Positions 8,949 to 17,689 of a DNA stretch of 64,000 nt are shown here, one piece after another. A program made the position numbers and the translations under genes. Each line of letters starts with the position of its first letter. Within the stretch, counting starts at the first letter, position 1. The notes under the pieces were generated by a model, which saw nothing but the letters and a program-made list of their open reading frames with translations, searched no databases and had not been told where the DNA came from. Source of the DNA: Larsenimonas salina (GTDB lineage Bacteria; Pseudomonadota; Gammaproteobacteria; Pseudomonadales; Halomonadaceae); contig NZ_JAMLJJ010000007.1 of NCBI RefSeq assembly GCF_023736155.1, positions 46,054 to 110,053 on the forward strand, read 5' to 3'.

Positions 8949-8998
8949 GTTGAAAAAAGCCTACCAGTACATCGTTGAAAAAAACCTACCAGTACATC
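8949..8998. repeat. Two-copy 25 bp tandem repeat upstream of the epimerase gene
   Basis: Copies at 8949-8973 and 8974-8998 differ at one base (g/a at the eleventh position). Each starts GTTGAAAAAA and ends TACCAGTACATC. The second copy ends about 16 bp before the GTG start of the next gene, so it forms the promoter-proximal leader and lies just outside its ribosome-binding site. Confidence 0.95.
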
Positions 8999-9014
8999 GA
9001 GGGAGTGGCAGACA

Positions 9015-9914
9015 GTGAATATTTTGATAACAGGGGCCACCGGGTTTGTCGGTGTCCCTCTATGCAAGGCGCTTGATGCCAAGGGGCACCGTCTATTGGT
9101 GGTAAGCCGCTCACCGGAAAAGGCATCTGAACAACTTGGCATGCCGGTCAAGGCCCAGGATGACCCCATGGCGTTCAAGGATGAGCCGATCGATGCCATC
9201 ATCAATCTGGCGGGCGCATCGATTGCAGGTCGCCCCTGGACCGACTCGCGCAAGAAAACCCTCATCGATAGCCGGGTTGAAACAACAAGGGCACTGGAGC
9301 GGCTTTGTCAGGCGATGAGCACGCCGCCCAAGGTGCTGGTGTCCGGTTCGGCCATGGGCTATTACGGCGCCCAGGGTGAGCGGGAGGTAACGGAAGAAAC
9401 ACCTCCAAACCCTGAGTTCGCGCATGAGCTGTGTCAGAAATGGGAAGATGCTGCACGCCGTATCGAAGCGCTTGGCGTGCGGACGGCGATCATACGTATT
9501 GGGCTGGTGCTCGAGCGCGATGGTGGCACGTTAAAGCCGATGCTTCCCGTGTATAAGCTTGGCCTAGGGGCGACGCTTGGGTCGGGGACGCAGTACATGC
9601 CCTGGATTCATCGCACCGATCTAATCCGAATCATCGAGTTCCTGTTGGTGCATGACACCCTCGAGGGGCCGTTCAATGCTGGCGCTCCGAACCCGGTTAC
9701 CAATCGCGTTTTTACCAAGTCTCTGGCCCATGCCTTGCACCGGCCGGCGCCCTGGCGCATACCCGGGTTTGCCCTGAAAGCCGCCATGGGAGAAATGTCT
9801 CGGCTTCTGTTAACGGGCGCACGAATGAAGCCCGCACGCCTTGAGGCGGCGGGCTTTGAGTTTCGCTACCCAGAGCTTGATGGCGCGTTCTTGGCCATCG
9901 TCAACGGGCGATGA
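9015..9914 (+). CDS. TIGR01777-family NAD(P)-dependent epimerase/oxidoreductase
   Basis: Extended SDR (YfcH/SulA-like, TIGR01777) of 299 residues. It has the Rossmann motif ITGATGFVGVPL at the N-terminus, the family segments NLAGASIAGRPW and SGSAMGYYG (with the catalytic Tyr region), and GSGTQYMPWIHRTDL with GPFNAGAPNPVTN in the substrate half. The GTG start is preceded by GGGAG. It is divergent from the flavoprotein gene, and its stop codon abuts the rapA stop (TGATCA at 9912-9917). The substrate is unknown for the family. Its place beside phr and the LitR-like gene suggests membership of the light-response group. Confidence 0.83.
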   Translation: MNILITGATGFVGVPLCKALDAKGHRLLVVSRSPEKASEQLGMPVKAQDDPMAFKDEPIDAIINLAGASIAGRPWTDSRKKTLIDSRVETTRALERLCQAMSTPPKVLVSGSAMGYYGAQGEREVTEETPPNPEFAHELCQKWEDAARRIEALGVRTAIIRIGLVLERDGGTLKPMLPVYKLGLGATLGSGTQYMPWIHRTDLIRIIEFLLVHDTLEGPFNAGAPNPVTNRVFTKSLAHALHRPAPWRIPGFALKAAMGEMSRLLLTGARMKPARLEAAGFEFRYPELDGAFLAIVNGR

Positions 9915-12857
9915 TCAGGCCGGAACATCCACGGTCAGGATCACGCGCACGGCATCAAGCCGCAGGCGCGAGGTACGAATGGCGTCACTAAGCTGCGCCT
10001 TTTCCTGACGCATGAGGTCGACTTCCGCCTCGGGCACGCTGCCGAACCGCTGTGAAAGCGCCGTCAGCCGATCGATTTCCGCGTCAAGCGTGTCGCTCAT
10101 CTCGGCGTGGGCGTCGTTCACGACGCTCTTGAGCGAGGCGTCCGCGTGCTGTTCGGCCTGATCCATCAGGTCGCGCACCAGAGTATGACGGTCCTTGATC
10201 AGGTTGCGTGCGATGCCTTTCTTGACGTGCTGAAGATTTTTCGCGAGTCCGCCGAAGGAGACGCTGGCGGACAGATCCTTGCCTGATTGATCGATCAGTA
10301 CACGCACCGTGGTCGGTGGCAGGTACTGGCCCACATGAATGTTTTTTGGCGCAGGCGTCGAGGTGCAGTAAATGGCCTCGAGCATCACGCGGTCGCCGGG
10401 AATGCTTGGGTGCTGCAAAAGCCCGAGCGCCGTATTGCCCATCGCCCCCATGGTCAGATGCGACAGCATTTCCTGCACCAATGGGTGCTCCCAGGAAAGC
10501 CGTTGAATGTCATCCCGACTCAGCGCCAGCTCCCGTGATTGGGTCGCGGTGAAGCCTTCCTCGCCTTTGATCAGCCCCGGCAGGCCATCCATCATGTGCG
10601 GCCCGGGGTGCAAATACGTCAGGTTTTCGCCAAGCTCTCGGGTATCGATGCCGAAAATGTCGAAGGCCTGATCCAGGAACTTGGGTAGCGTAGGGTCGTC
10701 ATCGAGGTCGCGGATATTATCGATCACGTGCTCGGCGTGCGCCGGGTTCTGAGAACCCAGTTCGAGCAGGCGATTACGCCCGGCCAGCCGCTCGGCCTGG
10801 ATCGCCTCGAAGCGCGGCCGGGTCTCGGCGATCAGCTCTTCAAGCGCCTCATCATCGAGCAGGCTGTCGGCCAGCCGGTCCCCGAATTCATCGAACAGCG
10901 TGCTGCCTATCCCGTGCGGAAAACTGAAGGCGTCGGAGCCTTCGTTGTACCAGCGAAGCAGGCGCGCCATCGGGCTTTCCTTGAAGACCGGCAGATGAAT
11001 GTCGATCGGATAGCGCTGGCCGATACGGTCGAGTCGACCGATGCGCTGCTCGAGCTGATCGGGGTGCGGCGGCAGATCGAACATGATCAAGTGATGGCAG
11101 AACTGGAAGTTGCGCCCTTCTGAGCCGATTTCGGAGCAGATCAGTAGCGGACTGCCTTCTGTCGCATCCTGTTCGGCGAAGGCGGCTGCGGCGCGGTCAC
11201 GCTCGATCAGCGTCATGCCCTCGTGGAACACCGGCACATGCAGTCCGGTCAGCACCTGAAGGCCGGCCGAGAGCTCGCGTGCGGTTTCGGCGAAGTGACA
11301 GATCAACAGCGCCTTCTCACCCGGGTGCTCCTTGAGCCACTGCGTCAGCCACTCGACGCGGGTGTCGGTTTTCCACCAGGGGGTGCCGTCGCCACTCATG
11401 CGCTCGCGGTCGAGCGCACTCAGCGTTTCCTCAAGGTACAAAAGCACTTCAGGGTGATCGATGCCGGTCTCGATCAAGAGCGTATCCAGATACTCCTCAT
11501 CGCGGTCCAGCTTCTTGAGAATGCGCTGATAGTTGCTCGGTGCCTCGAGCTCGCTGACGTGCAGTCGACGCTCTGGAAAGCCCGCCACATGGCGGCGGCT
11601 GTTGCGGAACATGACGCGGCCGGTGCCATGACGGTCGAGCAAATGCCGGCGAAGCGATTGACGACATGCAATAGCGTCGTCCTCCTCGGCCTCGGCCAAC
11701 CGCTCGAGCAGACCCTGGCTGTCGGCGTCATCCAGCAACTCATCGAGCACCTTGCGGTTGTCAGGCTCGGCGGGGTAGTGATCGAGTGCCTCGACGGCGC
11801 CGGCCACCCCTTGAAAGTTGGCTTCTTCGGCCTGGAAGCGTTCAAGGTCGGTATAGCGGTTCGGGTCGAGCAGGCGCAGGCGGGCAAAGTGGCTCTCAGG
11901 GCCCATTTGCTCAGGGGTTGCGGTCAGAAGCAGAATGCCCTGGCTTGCCGCGGCGAGCTGCTCGACGCACTCATACCCGGTATCACCGCCGGTGTCGCTG
12001 CTCCACTCGAGGTGATGCGCCTCATCAACGATCAGAAGATCCCAGCTGCTCTGCGCGGCCTGCTCCTGACGGTGCGGATTGGCGAACAGCCATTGCTGGC
12101 TTGCAAGAATCAGCTGGCGGCTCTCGAACGGGTTCTGAGTGCGCTCCATGGCGCCGCTTTGCTGCTCATCGAGCAGAGTGACCTCGATTGAAAACCGTCG
12201 CAGAAGCTCCACCAGCCACTGATGCGTCAGACTTTCCGGCACCACGATAAGCGCACGCGACGCACGGCCGATCGTTAGCAGGCGATGAAGGATCAGGCCG
12301 GCCTCGATGGTCTTGCCAAGGCCCACTTCGTCGGAAAGCAGCACGCGTGGCAGTCGTCGGCGGGAAACGTCATCGGCGATGAACAGCTGATGCGGTACGA
12401 GATCGACGCGCGGCCCGGACAGGCCGAACGCAGGATGGCGCTGAAGCCGGTTCAGGCACTGAAGGCTGCGGTAGCGCAGGTTGAACCAGTCGTTGCGATC
12501 GATCTGTCCTGTCAGCAGCCGGTCGCGGGCCTGGTGAAACTGCATCTTGTCGCTGATCTTCGGCTCAGGCAGCTCTCGAAGCTCACCGTGCTCGTCTTCA
12601 CCGATGTAAGTGATCAGGCCGTTTTGATCCTTGGTGTCCTCGACGATCAAGATCCAGCCATCGGTGGCCTCGACTCGATCGCCGCTGCCGAAGGCCACGC
12701 GGGTCAGCGGGGCGTCCTTCGACGAATACGTGCGTGTTTCATCACTGGCGCCGAAAAGCACCGTAACGCTTCGGAAGTCGACGTTCAGGATGGTGCCCAG
12801 ACCAAGTTCGGCTTCGCCATCGCTGATGTAGCGCTGGCCGGGAATGAAATCGCTCAT
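9915..12857 (-). CDS. rapA: RNA polymerase-associated protein RapA (SWI2/SNF2 ATPase)
   Basis: ATP-dependent remodeller that binds core RNA polymerase and helps recycle it after transcription. At 980 residues it is close to the E. coli length (968). The N-terminal region with tandem Tudor-like folds (GQRYISDGEAELGLGTI) is followed by the SNF2 helicase core: motif I DEVGLGKTIEAGLI, motif II DEAHH, LLLTATP, and in the second lobe FDLPPHPDQLEQRIGRLDR with GQ. The C-terminal RapA-specific domain is present. It is monocistronic and convergent with the TIGR01777 gene with no space between stop codons. Confidence 0.96.
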   Translation of the reverse strand: MSDFIPGQRYISDGEAELGLGTILNVDFRSVTVLFGASDETRTYSSKDAPLTRVAFGSGDRVEATDGWILIVEDTKDQNGLITYIGEDEHGELRELPEPKISDKMQFHQARDRLLTGQIDRNDWFNLRYRSLQCLNRLQRHPAFGLSGPRVDLVPHQLFIADDVSRRRLPRVLLSDEVGLGKTIEAGLILHRLLTIGRASRALIVVPESLTHQWLVELLRRFSIEVTLLDEQQSGAMERTQNPFESRQLILASQQWLFANPHRQEQAAQSSWDLLIVDEAHHLEWSSDTGGDTGYECVEQLAAASQGILLLTATPEQMGPESHFARLRLLDPNRYTDLERFQAEEANFQGVAGAVEALDHYPAEPDNRKVLDELLDDADSQGLLERLAEAEEDDAIACRQSLRRHLLDRHGTGRVMFRNSRRHVAGFPERRLHVSELEAPSNYQRILKKLDRDEEYLDTLLIETGIDHPEVLLYLEETLSALDRERMSGDGTPWWKTDTRVEWLTQWLKEHPGEKALLICHFAETARELSAGLQVLTGLHVPVFHEGMTLIERDRAAAAFAEQDATEGSPLLICSEIGSEGRNFQFCHHLIMFDLPPHPDQLEQRIGRLDRIGQRYPIDIHLPVFKESPMARLLRWYNEGSDAFSFPHGIGSTLFDEFGDRLADSLLDDEALEELIAETRPRFEAIQAERLAGRNRLLELGSQNPAHAEHVIDNIRDLDDDPTLPKFLDQAFDIFGIDTRELGENLTYLHPGPHMMDGLPGLIKGEEGFTATQSRELALSRDDIQRLSWEHPLVQEMLSHLTMGAMGNTALGLLQHPSIPGDRVMLEAIYCTSTPAPKNIHVGQYLPPTTVRVLIDQSGKDLSASVSFGGLAKNLQHVKKGIARNLIKDRHTLVRDLMDQAEQHADASLKSVVNDAHAEMSDTLDAEIDRLTALSQRFGSVPEAEVDLMRQEKAQLSDAIRTSRLRLDAVRVILTVDVPA

Positions 12858-13031
12858 GCTTTAAAAAAGGCCTCAAGTATCCAAGTTCGTGCCGGCGGCG
12901 CGGTATCTTACCTGAAAGGTGGGGATGGCTTAAGGGCCAGTCTGACCATCGCCCCGGGCGGGTGAATTGCTGCTAGCATGGCGCCGGCCCAGACGGTACA
13001 GACGCACCACGATGACGAGGGAGAGAAAGGC

Positions 13032-13235
13032 GTGTTCGATCGATTGAGAGCGGTGGCGATTTCATCCCAGGCGCTTGGTTTCATCATGATAATTGCGTTC
13101 GAAACCTGGCTGCCGCCCGGGCAGGTCCGCCCGGCGCAGGCCATGGTGCTTGCGTTGATGCTTTTCGCGGCGCTTGGCGTAGCCCTGGCGCGCCGCTATC
13201 GGCGTAACCGGCGCTTGAAAGGGCGAGAGGAGTAA
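13032..13235 (+). CDS. Small membrane protein of unknown function
   Basis: A 67-residue protein if the GTG at 13032 is used (GGGAGA about 8 nt upstream); an ATG at 12978 would add 18 polar residues without a clear ribosome-binding site. Two hydrophobic segments are visible (about residues 12-25 and 36-54), the second followed by a strongly basic tail (RRYRRNRRLKGREE), which predicts a cytoplasmic C-terminus. The family is not recognised. The last codons and the stop lie inside the first unit of a 19 bp tandem repeat. Confidence 0.5.
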   Translation: MFDRLRAVAISSQALGFIMIIAFETWLPPGQVRPAQAMVLALMLFAALGVALARRYRRNRRLKGREE

Positions 13236-13277
13236 ATAAGGGCGAGAGGAATAAATAAGGGCGAGAGAAGTAAATAT
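13221..13277. repeat. Three-copy 19 bp tandem repeat at the end of a small gene
   Basis: Units at 13221-13239, 13240-13258 and 13259-13277 share GGGCGAGAG and TAAATA with few differences. The first unit carries the stop codon of the small membrane protein. Each unit holds an in-frame TAA, so the gene would end the same way even if the unit number changed. Confidence 0.93.
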
Positions 13278-13310
13278 CGGCACGCTTTCGAGCTGAGCGA
13301 GAGATCAAGA

Positions 13311-13334
13311 GCGCGCCGAGTGCATCCGGCGCGC
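13311..13334. terminator. Hairpin downstream of nagE
   Basis: GCGCGCCG and CGGCGCGC form an 8 bp stem with an 8 nt loop, 31 bp beyond the nagE stop on the minus strand. The T tract is weak (TCTTGATCTC), so it is only a possible terminator. Confidence 0.5.
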
Positions 13335-13365
13335 CCATGCTCAGCGCGGGGTTCTTGCTGCGTAA

Positions 13366-15054
13366 CTAGGCCGTGCGGGCGGCATCGAGCGCCTGGCCGA
13401 GCGCGGTTGCCTCATCGCCCACGATAAGATGAACGACGCCTTGCGCCACGGTGAGGTGACCCTGAACGCCCAGCGCATGCAGTGCATCGAGGTCGAGCCT
13501 GTCCGCATCGGCGAGCGTGAGCCGCACGCGTGTGTGCGCCACTGGCGCGGCAGCGTGCAGGTTGTCGCGGCCGCCGAGGGCCTCCAGCCACTCACGCAGT
13601 CGGGTCGAATCAAGCGCCTGAGCGGGCTCGGTTGACGTGTCTTCGGCCGTGGCGACCGTCTCGCTCGGGGCGGTGCCCTGAGCGCGCATTGCCTGTCGAA
13701 TGTCATCGGCAACCTGGTCGGCGATCGGCCCGACAATCACCTGAAGCCCACCGCCGCTCAGTTTGAGAACGGCGCGGGCGCCGAGTGAGCGCAGGGCGGA
13801 TTCGTCGATTGAGTCGGTGGACGCCAGAATCAGACGCAACCGGGTCGTGCAGGCACCGACGCCGTTGATGTTGTGTGCCCCACCCAGTGCGGTAACAAAG
13901 GCCGGGCCGCGCTCACCAAGTTCCTCTGCCGTCACGGTGACGGTGTCCTTCTCGCGGCCGGGCGTGGCGATGTCGAAACGAGCGATGGCCCAGCGGAAGA
14001 TGCCGTAGTAAAGCGCGAAGAACACCACGCCCACTGGCAGCAGCATCCAGCCATTGGTAGAGAGCCCGTATGACAGCCCGTAGTCGAAGGCGCCTGCCGA
14101 GAACGTGAAGCCGAGCTTGACCCCCAGTGCGCTCATGAGCGCCATCGACGCGCCGGTCAGCAGGGCATGAATGCCATAAAGCACCGGGGCCAGGAACATG
14201 AAGGTGAACTCGAGGGGTTCGGTAACGCCGGTCAAAAAGGCAGTCAGCGCCAGAGACAGCAAGAGGCCGCCGACCTGGGCGCGCCGGTCTCTGCGTGCAC
14301 AGTGGTACATCGCAAGCGCCGCACCCGGAAGGCCAAACATCATGACGGGGAAGAAGCCGGCCATGAAACTGCCCGCGCTCGGGTCGCCTGCAAAGAAGCG
14401 GTTCAAATCGCCCGTGGCGTCACCGTAGTGGCCGAACACGAACCAGACGAAGCTGTTCAGCACGTGGTGAAGGCCGGTCACGATCAAAATGCGATTCAAC
14501 ACGCCATAGACGAACAGGCCCAGCTCGCCGGCATCGATCAGCCACTGCCCGAGCAGGTCGATGCCGTGCTGAATGGGCGGCCAGAGATAGCCAAAGGCCA
14601 CCCCGAGCACGACCGCGCTCAGACCGGTTGCGATCGGAATGAACCGCCGGCCGCCGAAGAACGCCAGATAATCCGGTAGATCGATGGCGCGATACCGATT
14701 GTAGAGAACGCCCGCGACGACCCCCATCACGATGCCTGCCAGCACGCCCATGTTGATCTCCGGGTCGAGCGCCTTCAGCACGGCAGTCAACACCAGATAG
14801 CCGATGGTGCCGGCAAGTCCGGCAGCGCCGTTGTTGTCATCGGCGATACCGACCGCGACCCCGATGGCAAAGATCAGTGCCAATTGCGCGAAGATGGCGT
14901 TACCGGCATCGGCAATGAAGGCAACGTCGAGCAGGTCTGGCTGCCCCAGTCGCAGCAGCAGACCCGCGACCGGGAGCACCGCGATCGGCAGCATCAGGGA
15001 GCGGCCGAGCAGCTGCAACCCGCCGAGCATTGTTTGACCAAGGGGCGTTCTCAT
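13366..15054 (-). CDS. nagE: PTS N-acetylglucosamine transporter EIICB with extra degenerate EIIB
   Basis: Takes up N-acetylglucosamine and delivers it as GlcNAc-6-phosphate, using phosphate relayed by NagF. The 562-residue inner-membrane protein has an EIIC permease of the glucose/GlcNAc family (about residues 1-365, with GVTEPLEFTFMF). An EIIB domain follows with the phosphorylated Cys402 in GACTTRLRL. A second EIIB-like domain (about 485-560) repeats the fold (ALGGRDNL, TRVRLTLADADRL, LIVGDEA) but has His507 in AHTRVRL where the cysteine should be. The start overlaps nagF by 4 bp. Sugar specificity is inferred from operon context. Confidence 0.9.
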   Translation of the reverse strand: MRTPLGQTMLGGLQLLGRSLMLPIAVLPVAGLLLRLGQPDLLDVAFIADAGNAIFAQLALIFAIGVAVGIADDNNGAAGLAGTIGYLVLTAVLKALDPEINMGVLAGIVMGVVAGVLYNRYRAIDLPDYLAFFGGRRFIPIATGLSAVVLGVAFGYLWPPIQHGIDLLGQWLIDAGELGLFVYGVLNRILIVTGLHHVLNSFVWFVFGHYGDATGDLNRFFAGDPSAGSFMAGFFPVMMFGLPGAALAMYHCARRDRRAQVGGLLLSLALTAFLTGVTEPLEFTFMFLAPVLYGIHALLTGASMALMSALGVKLGFTFSAGAFDYGLSYGLSTNGWMLLPVGVVFFALYYGIFRWAIARFDIATPGREKDTVTVTAEELGERGPAFVTALGGAHNINGVGACTTRLRLILASTDSIDESALRSLGARAVLKLSGGGLQVIVGPIADQVADDIRQAMRAQGTAPSETVATAEDTSTEPAQALDSTRLREWLEALGGRDNLHAAAPVAHTRVRLTLADADRLDLDALHALGVQGHLTVAQGVVHLIVGDEATALGQALDAARTA

Positions 15055-17627
15055 GACGGTGTCTCCGTGGCAGTAAGCGAGAAATCGGCCAGGCGCGCGC
15101 GGACATGTGCCGCATCCGGCTGGCGCAGCAGGTCTGGGATCATGGCGATCAGAGTCTGCTCATCGAGCCGCCTGAGCGCCTGTTTGAGGGTGGCAATGCG
15201 GGTGGGCTCGACCGAAAGCTCGGCCACCCCCATGGCCGCATACACGCAGGCGGCGAGTGTTTCCGCGGCGGCGCCGCCACACACGCCGACCGGACACGTG
15301 GCACCGGCCTGATCGATGGTTTCCTTGATCAGGCGCAAGACGGCCGGGTGCAGCGCGTCAGCAAAAGAGGCGAGCGCATCGGCCTCGCGGTCCATGGCCA
15401 GAGTGTATTGAGTGAGGTCATTGGTGCCGATCGACAGGAAATCGGCGTGTGCGGCCAACGTGCCGGCATTCAACGCAGCACTTGGAACTTCGATCATCGC
15501 GCCAAGCTTCGGCAGTCTCTCGATACCGAGCGCTGAAGCGCGAGCCTCCATACGCTTTCGGACCCAGGCAAGCTCCCGGGCTTCGGTCACCATCGGCACC
15601 ATGATGTGCAGGTTCGAATCTGGCCCTGCGTCCTGGCCTGCGCGCAGCAGCGCATCGAGCTGAGTTTCCAGAAGCTCGGGCTGGTGCTGCCAGAGGCGTA
15701 CGCCGCGGATGCCCAGCGCCGGGTTAGGCGCAAACGGGGCCTGAACGTAGGGCACCTGCTTGTCGGCGCCGATATCGAGCAGGCGAATGATGACCGGTTT
15801 GCCTGGAAGTGCGGCCAGCGCACGGGCGTAGGCGTCCTGTTGGTCGGCGGCGCTTGGTGCGCGATCCCGGTCCAGAAACAGGAATTCGCTGCGAAACAGG
15901 CCAATGCCATCGGCGCCGCTCTCGGCGGCGGCGTACGCCTCCTCGGCGGTGCCGATGTTGGCGTAGATGCCGATCTCGGTGCCGCCCAGGGTGATGGCCC
16001 GCTGATGAGCGTTTGCCTCGGCCTTCATTCGGCGTTCGTTCAGCGCCGATTGGCGATCAAGTGCGTCAGCCTGTTGATCCTGCGTCGGTGAGGCCAACAG
16101 GTATCCGTGCTGGGTGTCCAGAAGTGCGCGTTCAGCGGTAACATCAAGTACGGATGCACCGAGCCCGACCAGACACGGTAAGCCGCGCGCCCTGGCCAGA
16201 ATCGCCAGATGAGATGTCGTGCCGCCCTTTGCAAGCGCAAGGCCCCCCATGCGCGAGGCGCGCTCAACGAAGTACGAGGGCGTCATGGTGTCCGCCACGA
16301 CGATTGCGCCCTCCGGAAAGGTCGCACTGCCCTCGTTGTCGTGGCTGAACCGCGCCATGAGGCGGCGCTGAACGTCTCGAAGATCGTCGTTTCGCTCTCG
16401 AAGCAGGGCGTTGTCGCTGCGGGCGAGCGTCTCGAGCTCCTGGTCGATGGCGCGCCGCCAGCCATGGGCGGCGCTGGCCCCGTCCTCGATGGCCTTTACG
16501 GCCGCCTCGAACAGTGCCGGATCATTGACCAGTGCCAGATGAGCCTCGAACACGTCGGCGTCGGCCCGGCGCTGGCTTTGACGGGCCTGATCACGTTCTA
16601 GGGTAATGTCGTGTTCAAGCGCCGTCAGCGCCTCACGAAGGGCTACGGTCTCCGTTTTTGGCGAGACGCCTTGTGGCTCAACCTCCGGCAGCGCCTGTTC
16701 GATGCGGGCCAATGGCGCCAAAACGATGCCTTCACTCGCAATCTGGCCTACCAGTGCGTGCTCGGGCGCCTCTTGGTCGTCGGGGCCTGTTTTAACGTCG
16801 GAGTTTGTTTTTAAAGAGGTGTCTTGTGCCCGACCAGCGTCGGGGGCGTGCGCCTCGTGCGTGCTTGCAAGCAGCGCCTCGACCGCGTCCAGCGCGGCTT
16901 CGGGCGTGGCGCCCTTGGCCGTGACATCGACGTATTGATTGTTACCAAGGCTCAGGCCAAGCAGCCCGGTCAGGCTTTTGGCGTCGGCCGACTGGCCCTG
17001 GTCGTTGGTCAGCGTCAATGTGACCTCGTGCTGCTGGGCCAGGGCCCGCAGACGCGCTGCGGGTCGTGCATGAATACCCTGAGGCAGGCGTATGTGCAGA
17101 CGGCGGTGGGCGCGCGGGGTGTCATCAAGTGCTGGGGCGGCGGCTGTGCCTGCGTGTTGGCCAAGGCGCACTGTCAGTAGCGGCTGACCGGCCTTGACCC
17201 GCTGATGAGGGGGTGCCAGGACGTGAACCGTTGCACGCTCGGCATTAGTCAGTACCAGCGGGGTGATCAAGGCCCGGGCGCGACACGCCAGCGCGTCGAT
17301 GTCGTAGGTGCATAGAGGGTCGCCCTCTGAAACCGCTTGACCTTCGCGAACGAGCAGTTCGATACCCTCACCGTCGAGGGCCACGGTGTCGATGCCAAGG
17401 TGCAGCAGCCACTCGAGGCCGTGGTCGTCGCGCAGGGTAACGGCGTGGCGCGTGCGAGCGCACTGCACGATCACGCCGCTGCAAGGGGCGTGTAACGTGT
17501 TGCCCAGCGGGTCTAGAGCGATACCCGGGCCGAGCGTTTCGCCTGAAAAGACCGGATCGGGAACCTGGTCGAGCGGGACAACGATCCCGTCGACAGGCGC
17601 GGTGAGCGTGAGGTCAGTGGCCGTCAT
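15051..17627 (-). CDS. nagF: PTS fusion protein EIIA-HPr-Enzyme I (GlcNAc type)
   Basis: Cytoplasmic phosphorelay protein that carries phosphate from phosphoenolpyruvate to NagE. The 858-residue fusion has, in order, an EIIA domain (about 1-150; His76 in LLHLGIDTV), an HPr domain (about 175-260; His187 in GIHARPAARL) and Enzyme I (about 300-858; His473 in GGTTSHLAIL, and the PEP-site segment IGTNDLTQYTLAMDRE). The start MTATDLTLTAP is used; an upstream extension in the same frame is non-homologous. The fusion replaces separate ptsH, ptsI and crr, so this transporter may not need a general PTS. Confidence 0.94.
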   Translation of the reverse strand: MTATDLTLTAPVDGIVVPLDQVPDPVFSGETLGPGIALDPLGNTLHAPCSGVIVQCARTRHAVTLRDDHGLEWLLHLGIDTVALDGEGIELLVREGQAVSEGDPLCTYDIDALACRARALITPLVLTNAERATVHVLAPPHQRVKAGQPLLTVRLGQHAGTAAAPALDDTPRAHRRLHIRLPQGIHARPAARLRALAQQHEVTLTLTNDQGQSADAKSLTGLLGLSLGNNQYVDVTAKGATPEAALDAVEALLASTHEAHAPDAGRAQDTSLKTNSDVKTGPDDQEAPEHALVGQIASEGIVLAPLARIEQALPEVEPQGVSPKTETVALREALTALEHDITLERDQARQSQRRADADVFEAHLALVNDPALFEAAVKAIEDGASAAHGWRRAIDQELETLARSDNALLRERNDDLRDVQRRLMARFSHDNEGSATFPEGAIVVADTMTPSYFVERASRMGGLALAKGGTTSHLAILARARGLPCLVGLGASVLDVTAERALLDTQHGYLLASPTQDQQADALDRQSALNERRMKAEANAHQRAITLGGTEIGIYANIGTAEEAYAAAESGADGIGLFRSEFLFLDRDRAPSAADQQDAYARALAALPGKPVIIRLLDIGADKQVPYVQAPFAPNPALGIRGVRLWQHQPELLETQLDALLRAGQDAGPDSNLHIMVPMVTEARELAWVRKRMEARASALGIERLPKLGAMIEVPSAALNAGTLAAHADFLSIGTNDLTQYTLAMDREADALASFADALHPAVLRLIKETIDQAGATCPVGVCGGAAAETLAACVYAAMGVAELSVEPTRIATLKQALRRLDEQTLIAMIPDLLRQPDAAHVRARLADFSLTATETPS

Positions 17628-17689
17628 GTAAGACTCTCTTGGGGCCTGGTCGGCCCACGTGTTGTTGTTGGAGTGGCGCATTCCGGGCA

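Noticed and set aside
11223..12191. 322-codon plus-strand open frame inside rapA
   Set aside because: Antisense shadow of the SNF2 core; no start signal or family match.
12858..13031. Extra gene between rapA and the small membrane protein
   Set aside because: No open frame with a ribosome-binding site; treated as promoter region.
13221..13277. CRISPR array
   Set aside because: Units are 19 bp, directly adjacent and without spacers; it is a simple tandem repeat.
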